5,039 nucleotides of DNA from Candidatus Coatesiibacteriota bacterium (GTDB taxonomy: Bacteria; RBG-13-66-14): the NCBI GenBank assembly GCA_014728185.1, contig WJMB01000234.1, positions 1 through 5,039 on the forward strand, read 5' to 3'. A program made the position numbers and the translations under genes. Below are positions 1 to 5,039 of this stretch, piece by piece; within the stretch, counting starts at the first letter, position 1, and every line of letters starts with the position of its first letter. The notes below the pieces were generated by a model that worked only from the letters and a program-made list of their open reading frames with translations, was not told the origin of the DNA and did not search any database.

Positions 1-2003
1 CCGGCGCCCCAGTTGAGGCGGTTCTCGAGGTTGAGGTAGGTCGCGGCGACGTTGAAGTACTCGAAGAAGCTGGCCGTCGAGCTGCCTGCGGAGTAGAGCT
101 GGAGGATGATGCGCTGGTCGCCGGTGAGGTCGGTCAGCGCCAGGGCGGTGCCCAGACCGGCTCCGAACTCGGGGTCGTAGGCGGTGTCGGCGCGGACGAC
201 GTCCAGAGTGAACTCGGTCCGATACTCCTCGAGGGTGGTGTCGACGGTGCGCGGGGTGGAATCGACGAGCAGGGTTTCGGCGGTTTCGTCCTCTTCGGGG
301 TCGCTGACGATCTCGGGCCGCTCGGGGAGTTCATCGACGAGGTAGACGGCGAAGTTGTGGCCGATCAGGCCCTCGCAGAGCAGTTCGCCCTGAGGGGTGA
401 ACTCGCCCCGGAAGGCTCCGGAGAACAGCGAGGTCAGTTGGACCAGCCCGCCGTCGTCTCCGAGGCGGAAGAGGTCGCGGGCGCCGCCGCGGTCGGAGAA
501 GAAGTGCAGTCGTCCGTCGGAGTCGTAGAAGGGCGCCCGGTCTCGTCGGGGACCCGTAGTTAGTTGTTCCGGCGCACCGCCGTCTGGATCGAGCCGCCAG
601 AGGTTGAGGCGTTCGTCGTACTCGCCGGCGGCGCGGTTGGAGGCGAAGATGATGCCGCCGTCGGGGGCGAAGACCGGGTCGGTCTCGTAGAAGAAGTCAT
701 CGGTCAGGCGCTGGACCCGCCAGTCGGGCAGATCGACCAGGTAGAGGTCGCTGCGGCCGGATTCGTCCAGCCCGACGACGACCAGACCCTCGGGGCCCCA
801 GCTCGGTGAGGACAGGCTGACCACGCCGGGCAGGCCGCGGCGTTCGAGGACTTCGTCGCTGTTCAGGTCGTAGATGATCAGCTCGTCGCCCTGGCCGGAG
901 CGGGCGGAGAAGGCCACCCGGCCGGAGTCGTCGACGTCGAGGTCGCTTGCGAACATGTGCAGCGACTCGAGGCTGGGGTTGCGCCCGGCGGTCAGCAGCA
1001 GCTCGCCCTCGTCGGCGTCGCGCAGGGGAGCCCAGTAGAGGGCCTGGTAGCCGTAGTAGTTGGAGAGGTAGCAGTAGCCGGGCTCGCCTTGGCGCTCGGC
1101 GTAGGCCGGGGCCAGGGCGGTTTCCTCCTCCCGGGTCAGCCGGGCGCCGACCTCGTCCAGACTGCGCCGCTCGACGACCTCGGGGAAGTAGCGTCGTTGG
1201 ACCCAGCGCCGCCAGTCCTCGTCGAGTTCCTCGAAGGTGATGCCCAGCACGTCCTCGATGACGTCCTCGAAGTACTTGCTCTTGTAACAGCCGCGCTGCA
1301 ACTCGACCAGGGCCGTCTCGCCGAAGCGCTCGGCGATGTAGAGGACGGCCGACTGGCCCTCCTTGTAGAGGATGAAGTAGGAGCCGAGGCCCACCAGGGA
1401 GCGCAGCGGTCGCAGCCGGTCCTCGAGGACCAGATCGCGCATGTAGACCGCCAGCTCCGCCGAGTCGCCGTCGGAGAAGTATTCGGCCAGCCCCTCGGAG
1501 AACCAGAGGTGGGGCTGGGTGAAGGTGCCCGTTCCCCGGGCGACGATCTCGTCGCGCATCATGTCGAAGGCGAAGACGTGGACCAGCTCGTGGGTCAGCG
1601 TCGAAGAGAAGACGGACAAATCACCGTTGTTGGGCATCACCACGCGGCCCTTGCGATACTCGGTGAAGCCGCCGACGGACTCGGGCAGCATGATGTCCAC
1701 GGTGTTGGTCTGCTGGAAGCTGGGTCCGTTGGCGTAGAGGAATAGGGGGATGCGGCGGTGGATCACGTGGCCCAGGCGCAGCGAGAGCTCATCGAAGGCG
1801 GCCTCGGCCAGGGCGGCGGTGCGCTCGGCCAGTTCCCGCTCCTCGGGGTAGAAGTGGATGTCGAAGTGCTCGCTGGCCAGTATCTGCCAGTCGAATTCGC
1901 GGTAAGCGACCTTGTTTTTGCCGAAGGTGGAGAAGCCCGCCGCCGGCAACGCGAGCAGCAGGAGAAAGATGATGACCAGGCTGGCGGTGAGTTTCTGCTT
2001 CAT
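1..2003 (-). CDS. Secreted metallopeptidase (gluzincin) + TolB-like propeller + outer-membrane barrel, 3' end cut by window edge
   Basis: The frame is open from an ATG at 2003 to the left edge (667 complete codons, no stop), so the C-terminus is missing. Residues 1-23 form a signal peptide: basic MKQK start, hydrophobic core, cleavage near ALPAAG; there is no lipobox. Residues about 40-275 look like a peptidase-MA/gluzincin domain. HELVH at 138-142 (1578-1592) supplies two zinc-ligand histidines and the catalytic Glu, and E170 in WFSEGLAEYF is the likely third ligand. Residues about 355-560 hold five PD40/TolB-like blades, recognised by repeated S/D-x-D/P-x-G turns followed by F/A-S strands and LYLVDL or LWRLD strands. 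Residues 559-594 are an acidic linker. From about 595, strands such as GAGLGTALALTDLTGDQRI and ATYLNLENRLNWGA resemble the start of an outer-membrane barrel. The ATG is chosen because of the signal peptide, although no Shine-Dalgarno sequence precedes it. Inferred role: a protease displayed on or anchored in the outer membrane, substrate unknown. The peptidase call is firm, the propeller good, and the barrel moderate because it is truncated. Confidence 0.88.
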   Translation of the reverse strand, partial: MKQKLTASLVIIFLLLLALPAAGFSTFGKNKVAYREFDWQILASEHFDIHFYPEERELAERTAALAEAAFDELSLRLGHVIHRRIPLFLYANGPSFQQTNTVDIMLPESVGGFTEYRKGRVVMPNNGDLSVFSSTLTHELVHVFAFDMMRDEIVARGTGTFTQPHLWFSEGLAEYFSDGDSAELAVYMRDLVLEDRLRPLRSLVGLGSYFILYKEGQSAVLYIAERFGETALVELQRGCYKSKYFEDVIEDVLGITFEELDEDWRRWVQRRYFPEVVERRSLDEVGARLTREEETALAPAYAERQGEPGYCYLSNYYGYQALYWAPLRDADEGELLLTAGRNPSLESLHMFASDLDVDDSGRVAFSARSGQGDELIIYDLNSDEVLERRGLPGVVSLSSPSWGPEGLVVVGLDESGRSDLYLVDLPDWRVQRLTDDFFYETDPVFAPDGGIIFASNRAAGEYDERLNLWRLDPDGGAPEQLTTGPRRDRAPFYDSDGRLHFFSDRGGARDLFRLGDDGGLVQLTSLFSGAFRGEFTPQGELLCEGLIGHNFAVYLVDELPERPEIVSDPEEDETAETLLVDSTPRTVDTTLEEYRTEFTLDVVRADTAYDPEFGAGLGTALALTDLTGDQRIILQLYSAGSSTASFFEYFNVAATYLNLENRLNWGA

Positions 2004-2376
2004 GATGGATGGGTGCGGCGTCGGGCCGGGTTGATTATCGCGCTGTGTTGCGGACGGGATTACGTTAGCACGAAAAGCGTCGCCTGGCGAGGGGGAATGA
2101 CCGACGGTGCTCGCTTGTTTGTTTCAAATTCGGCTCCGGTCCGGCCATTGCGTATACTCAAACATCAGGGAACGGCGGTTTGTCTCCACCAGAGTCCGTG
2201 CGGCCGCGGTGAATCATCTGCGGACGGCTGATAGCTCGGCGCTTCCGCCCTGGTCATCAGCGGAGAGAAACCGGTCAAACCCCGGGCCTGTCCGGCGGAC
2301 CGCCTTGCGGAGGGCGGGATGATAATTCCGACCGGTGAGGTCGATAAAGAAACGTCGGAAAGACCCCGGCGGTTCC
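2004..2376. other. Intergenic spacer between permease and peptidase genes, no convincing gene
   Basis: This 373-base stretch separates the permease stop from the peptidase start. Open frames across it have no recognisable product and overlap flanking genes. I see no clear rho-independent terminator after the permease: the best stems, such as CGACC/GGTCG at about 2328-2342 and CCGCC/GGCGG at 2300-2317, are not followed by a T-run on the minus strand. A minus-strand GATAAT (2034-2039) about 30 bases before the peptidase ATG could be a -10 box, but no good -35 lies 16-18 bases upstream. A plus-strand TATACT (2153-2158) resembles a -10 hexamer, also without a clear -35, and no gene follows it. 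ACCGGTC (2270-2276) and GACCGGT (2330-2336) form a 7-bp inverted repeat. The peptidase promoter probably lies here, but I cannot place it. Confidence 0.6.
2227..2261. repeat. Nested imperfect hairpin in the spacer
   Basis: Two perfect stems are nested. The outer one is GCTGAT (2227-2232) with ATCAGC (2256-2261). The inner one is GGCG (2238-2241) with CGCC (2246-2249), closing a four-base loop. They are separated by a 5/6-base internal loop. It could fold in RNA from either strand. No T-run follows, so it is not a standard terminator, and I do not recognise it as a known riboswitch. In GC-rich DNA a structure this size may arise by chance. Confidence 0.35.
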
Positions 2377-3648
2377 CTAGGCCTCCAACCGGCGCAGGGC
2401 CTCGGCGGGGGGGATTCGCACCGCCCGCCTCGCCGGTAGGGCCGCCGCGCCCACGGACACCAACACCGCCAGCAGGGCCGAGCCGATCAGCAGCCACCAG
2501 GGCAGGTGGAAGAAGGTTTCGGGCTTGAAGCTGAACTCGGGCAGATACTCGACCAGCAGATGATCGCCCAGGGTTCCCAGGCCCCAGCCCGCCAGCGCCC
2601 CGACGACGCCGTTGGCCAAGCCGACGACGGCGGCCTCGCCCAGAATCAGCGCCCGCACGTCGCCCCGGGTGCAGCCCACGCAGCGCAGCAGGCCGATCTC
2701 GGCGCCGCGCTCGGTTACGATCAGCGAGAAGTTGTTGAAGATGCTGAAGGCGGCGATGAGCAGCATCAGCACACCGACCACGGAGAGCACGGCGGTGACG
2801 GTATCGATGGTCAGCCCGGCCTTCTCGACAGCCTCGCGGCTGGACTCGGTCTCGAAGCCGGCCTCCCGGGCGAAGACGCCGACTTCGGCGGCGACGCGGG
2901 AGTCCTCGCAGACCACGTAGGCCCGGGAGTAGCGCTCGACGGGAGCGCCCAGGGCCTTATCGGCGGCGCGACGCAGCACCTCCAGGGGGATGGTCACCCC
3001 GATGACCATCGCCTGGGGCGAGAAGCCGACCACCCTGCCGGTGACCCGGGTCGAGGGCTTGGTCTCGAAGCTGGAGCGGCCCAGAATCAGCCCGAAGCTG
3101 GTGCCCAGGACCTCCTCGGGGCTGAAGGTCGGCAGGTCGTTGCCCGGCGCGAAGACGTGGTTGTAGAAGTCCACCAGCTCCGTGGAGATCACCACGGGGA
3201 CCTCGTTGGGACCCAGCTCGATCTCGCGCTGTCCGGCCCGGGCCTCCTCGATCATCGCCGAGTCCCAACCGGCCACACCCAGGTCGGTGCCGAAGCGGGG
3301 CAGGTCGACGGGGCCAATGCTGATCCCCGAAAGATGCGAGGGGATCGGCGATTCCAGCGCCGGATGGACCTCCAGCACCCCGGGCTGGGAGCGCAGCAGC
3401 TCGAGGGCCGCATCGTCAAGGGGCTCGGCTGCGCGGATCAACCCCGGCTTCTCGGTGACGATCAGCTCGTTGAGCGGCAGCTTGGCCAGGATGCCGTCGA
3501 TGACCTCGCGGCGCACTCCCTGGCCCAGGCCGACCAGAAAGACCAGGGCGGCGATGCCCAGGGCGATGCCCAGGGAGCTGGTCACGCTGCGGCGGCGGTG
3601 GCGGCCCAGGTTGGCGCGGATGAGCTTCCAGGCGGCAGCGAACTTCAT
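2377..3648 (-). CDS. ABC transporter permease, MacB/FtsX family
   Basis: This is a complete 423-residue inner-membrane permease with the usual four-helix MacB/FtsX plan. Residues 1-20 are a basic cytoplasmic lead (RANLGRHRRR), TM1 is at about 22-43, and a large periplasmic MacB_PCD-like domain spans about 45-280. TM2 is at about 284-311, TM3 at about 335-360 and TM4 at about 384-405. Between TM2 and TM3, ERGAEIGLLRCVGCTR (313-328) is the conserved coupling-helix segment that contacts the ATPase. The C-terminal PARRAVRIPPAEALRRLEA is the family's typical tail. The ATG at 3648 is preferred over a start at 3747 because the family begins at this basic segment and GAGGT lies 5 bases upstream. Members move lipoproteins, peptides or drugs, or act as mechanotransmission devices; the substrate cannot be told here. 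No ATPase gene adjoins it: the upstream neighbour is a polymerase and the downstream one a peptidase. An ATPase encoded elsewhere is therefore presumed. Confidence 0.93.
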   Translation of the reverse strand: MKFAAAWKLIRANLGRHRRRSVTSSLGIALGIAALVFLVGLGQGVRREVIDGILAKLPLNELIVTEKPGLIRAAEPLDDAALELLRSQPGVLEVHPALESPIPSHLSGISIGPVDLPRFGTDLGVAGWDSAMIEEARAGQREIELGPNEVPVVISTELVDFYNHVFAPGNDLPTFSPEEVLGTSFGLILGRSSFETKPSTRVTGRVVGFSPQAMVIGVTIPLEVLRRAADKALGAPVERYSRAYVVCEDSRVAAEVGVFAREAGFETESSREAVEKAGLTIDTVTAVLSVVGVLMLLIAAFSIFNNFSLIVTERGAEIGLLRCVGCTRGDVRALILGEAAVVGLANGVVGALAGWGLGTLGDHLLVEYLPEFSFKPETFFHLPWWLLIGSALLAVLVSVGAAALPARRAVRIPPAEALRRLEA

Positions 3649-3653
3649 CGGTG

Positions 3654-3658
3654 ACCTC
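3654..3658 (-). promoter_or_regulatory. Ribosome binding site of the permease gene
   Basis: On the minus strand GAGGT ends 5 bases before the ATG at 3648, a normal Shine-Dalgarno match and spacing. It decides the start in favour of 3648 over in-frame codons further upstream. The start also sits in an ATGA overlap with the stop of an 81-codon open frame, which I do not accept as a gene. Confidence 0.65.
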
Positions 3659-3736
3659 GCAAGATCTCGAAAACGGTTGGATCGGCGCGGAGCTCGCGGA
3701 GCGGTCGATTGGTGGATGGTCCAGCGGAGCCCAGGT

Positions 3737-3765
3737 ACTGTCGGCATACCGTCCTCGCCGACAGT
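3737..3765. repeat. Perfect 9-bp inverted repeat in the permease leader
   Basis: ACTGTCGGC (3737-3745) and GCCGACAGT (3757-3765) are exact reverse complements separated by 11 bases. The repeat lies about 90-120 bases upstream of the permease start, inside non-coding sequence. It could be an operator for a dimeric regulator or a hairpin in the 5' leader RNA. It lacks a T-run on either side, so a standard terminator is unlikely. The repeat itself is plain in the sequence; its function is inferred. Confidence 0.6.
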
Positions 3766-3943
3766 GGATCGTCTTCGGACTGCTTACCTCTAGTCGTCGT
3801 CAGCGACAGGTAGAACCAGCAATCGTTTATTACGCTTGGATAATCAGTTTTCGAATAGGCCAGCCGAAAGGATTCTAAACGATCAAGCAAGGTCAGATTC
3901 TACCAAGAGTTACCGCTTAGCCCTGGATGGTGACCGGCCGTTC

Positions 3944-5039
3944 TCAGGCCCGGGCCGTGGGCAGCTCGCTCCAACTGGTGGTGAAGCGGTGCGAGCAGTG
4001 ACGCTGATTCATGTCCCAGACCCGCCGTGTCCCCGTGGCGGCGTAGTGGACGGTGTCCGAGCCGAAGGCGTCGTTGATGCGGTCCAGGGCGCCCATCAGC
4101 TTCTCGGTGCGTCGTCGGGGGTTGGCCTCGGGCTCGCTGGGCTCTCCCAGGGGGTCGAAAAGGCTGCGTTGCAGTGCGGCGGCGGGGCGGATGTGGGAGA
4201 GCAGCACCCCGGCCTTCTTGTAGGGAAAGCCGGGCTTGTAGATCCTGCGCAGGCCGTCCAGGGCGGCGGCGATCAGTTCCGGCGTCAGCGAGCTGGGCAC
4301 GGGCAGCACTCGGGCGGCGGAGTTGTAGTACTTGGGTCCCCGGGCGAAGTGGCCGGTCATGATGAAGACGGTGACCACCCCGGCGGCGGAGCCGTCCTCG
4401 CGCAGCTTCTCGGCGGCCCGGCTGGCGAACTCGGCCACGGCCTCGGCCAGCTCATCCCGGGTCTCCAAGGGGCGGCCGAAGGAGCGCGAGGTGCAGATGC
4501 CCTGCTTGGCCCGGGGCTGGTCCTCGATGGGCAGGCAACTGCGCCCGCGCAGCTCGTAGACCATCCGCTGACCGACGACGCCCAGCTTACGGGTGATCCA
4601 GCGATCGTCGGCGTCGCGGAGCTGGGCGGCGGTGAGGATGCCCGCCCGGCGCAGACGCTTGGCCAGCCGCCCGGCCACGCCCCAGAGGTCCTCGAGGGGC
4701 AGCTCCGCCAGCACGGCGTCGAGCTCCGCGCCGGGGGCGAGCTCCTTGACGCCGCCCCAGCGGGGTTGCTTCTTGGCCAGACGCCCGGCCACTTTGGCCA
4801 GCACTTTGCTGGGACCCAGGCCGATGGCCACCGGGATGCCCGTCCAGCGCTCGACGAGGTGCGCCAGCTCACGGCAGTGACCGAGGGGGTCGGGGAGACC
4901 GGCCAGATCGAGGAAGGCTTCGTCGATGGAGTAGATCTCGAGACTGGGGGTCCGCTCGGCCAGCGCCGCCATCACCCGGCGGCTCATGTCGGCGTAGAGG
5001 GGGAAGTTGGCGGAAAAGACGGCGCAGCCGATGCGCTCC
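3944..5039 (-). CDS. umuC: Y-family translesion DNA polymerase, UmuC type, N-terminus cut by window edge
   Basis: The visible 364 residues end at a TGA at 3944-3946 and continue in frame to the right edge. An ATG at 4987 is internal, because the codons before it encode conserved family sequence (VFSANFPLYADMSRRVM). Numbering from the edge, YSIDEAF holds the catalytic palm Asp39 and Glu40. It is followed by the rest of the palm with the fingers and thumb (PVAIGLGPSKVLAKVAGRLAK, LPLEDLWGVAGRLAKRL), then the little-finger region beginning near CTSRSFGRP. QRSLF at 290-294 (4157-4171) fits the beta-clamp-binding consensus, and the end (LMGALDRIN, VWDMNQRHCSHRFTTSW) matches the UmuC C-terminal extension rather than DinB. 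By comparison with E. coli UmuC as I recall it (422 residues), roughly 60 N-terminal residues are missing, including the first metal-binding Asp. Known role: error-prone synthesis past DNA lesions, usually SOS-induced and partnered by UmuD. A umuD gene and LexA site would lie beyond the right edge and cannot be checked. Confidence 0.95.
   Translation of the reverse strand, partial: ERIGCAVFSANFPLYADMSRRVMAALAERTPSLEIYSIDEAFLDLAGLPDPLGHCRELAHLVERWTGIPVAIGLGPSKVLAKVAGRLAKKQPRWGGVKELAPGAELDAVLAELPLEDLWGVAGRLAKRLRRAGILTAAQLRDADDRWITRKLGVVGQRMVYELRGRSCLPIEDQPRAKQGICTSRSFGRPLETRDELAEAVAEFASRAAEKLREDGSAAGVVTVFIMTGHFARGPKYYNSAARVLPVPSSLTPELIAAALDGLRRIYKPGFPYKKAGVLLSHIRPAAALQRSLFDPLGEPSEPEANPRRRTEKLMGALDRINDAFGSDTVHYAATGTRRVWDMNQRHCSHRFTTSWSELPTARA

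Larger units (their letters stand above)
3649..3943. other. Intergenic spacer, AT-richer; probable leader/promoter region of the permease gene
   Basis: This 295-base gap separates the polymerase stop from the permease start. By my count 3781-3840 is about 48% GC and 3841-3900 about 42%, far below the adjoining genes, as expected for a promoter region. On the minus strand TAGAAT occurs twice (3897-3902 and 3872-3877), each a five-of-six match to a sigma-70 -10 box. Neither has a good TTGACA-like -35 at 16-18 bases, so no promoter can be fixed. No hairpin with a T-run is seen after the polymerase stop. The region also contains the perfect inverted repeat at 3737-3765. Confidence 0.55.

Noticed and set aside
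540..569. Short cluster of less favoured codons (CAA CTA ACT) in the propeller region
   Set aside because: It is too short to show transfer or a frameshift; the reading frame and propeller pattern continue normally on both sides.
957..1745. 262-codon plus-strand frame antisense to the peptidase gene
   Set aside because: It overlies the HELVH-containing coding frame on the other strand and shows only low-complexity Val/Gly/Gln/Asp sequence.
2200..2207. 8-bp palindrome GCGGCCGC in the spacer
   Set aside because: An isolated GC palindrome of this size is expected by chance in such GC-rich DNA.
1758..2231. 157-codon plus-strand frame running into the spacer
   Set aside because: Most of it is antisense to the peptidase N-terminus including the signal peptide, and the rest has no recognisable protein features.
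2165..2497. 110-codon minus-strand frame overlapping the end of the permease and the spacer
   Set aside because: It begins inside the permease gene in another frame and yields Pro/Gly/Arg-rich sequence typical of off-frame GC-rich DNA.
2506..3654. 382-codon plus-strand frame antisense to the permease
   Set aside because: It is the complement of a well-supported permease gene. Its translation is rich in Gln, Gly and Asp with no domain pattern, a common shadow in GC-rich DNA.
3649..3747. N-terminal extension of the permease to an upstream start at 3747
   Set aside because: The extra 33 residues do not fit the family, would run through one arm of the inverted repeat, and the GAGGT site favours the ATG at 3648.
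3645..3890. 81-codon minus-strand frame from TTG, whose stop overlaps the permease ATG (ATGA)
   Set aside because: The product resembles nothing I know, its codons are unlike the neighbouring genes, it needs a TTG start without a good ribosome binding site, and it spans the inverted repeat and AT-rich spacer. The ATGA overlap could be accidental.
4985..4987. ATG at 4987 as the true start of the polymerase
   Set aside because: The in-frame codons from 4988 to 5038 encode conserved UmuC sequence (VFSANFPLYAD), so the gene continues past the window edge.

Overview
The window is a high-GC bacterial segment in which all three real genes lie on the minus strand and are read right to left. The outermost two are cut by the window edges. 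The many long open frames on the plus strand are shadows of GC-biased codons and are not annotated. No rRNA, tRNA, CRISPR array, transposase or phage gene is visible. The leftmost protein has a signal peptide and what looks like the start of an outer-membrane beta-barrel. This suggests a Gram-negative (diderm) organism, and the GC-rich codon use and gene mix would fit a poorly sampled or metagenome-derived lineage. I cannot name the phylum from this sequence.

Layout from right to left, which is the direction of transcription. (1) 5039-3944 is a Y-family translesion DNA polymerase of the UmuC type. Its N-terminus is missing at the right edge, but the catalytic SIDEAF motif, the clamp-binding QRSLF motif and a typical UmuC C-terminal tail are present. 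(2) 3943-3649 is a 295-base spacer. Its upstream half is clearly AT-richer than the genes, and it holds a perfect 9-bp inverted repeat (3737-3765) about 90 bases before the next start codon. (3) 3648-2377 is a complete 423-residue MacB/FtsX-type ABC transporter permease, started by a GAGGT ribosome binding site. No ATPase gene lies beside it. (4) 2376-2004 is a 373-base spacer without a convincing gene, with several short hairpins and weak promoter-like hexamers. (5) 2003-1 is a secreted protein of at least 667 residues that runs off the left edge. It has a signal peptide, a gluzincin-type zinc metallopeptidase domain (HELVH plus a downstream Glu), a TolB-like propeller of about five visible blades, an acidic linker, and the first strands of a probable outer-membrane barrel.

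The polymerase is a DNA-damage tolerance gene and is probably unrelated in function to the two envelope genes. The permease and the peptidase-propeller-barrel protein are co-oriented and both act at the envelope, but the 373-base gap makes a single tight operon uncertain. The least ordinary item is the peptidase-propeller-barrel protein. The idea that it and the permease cooperate is only a guess.
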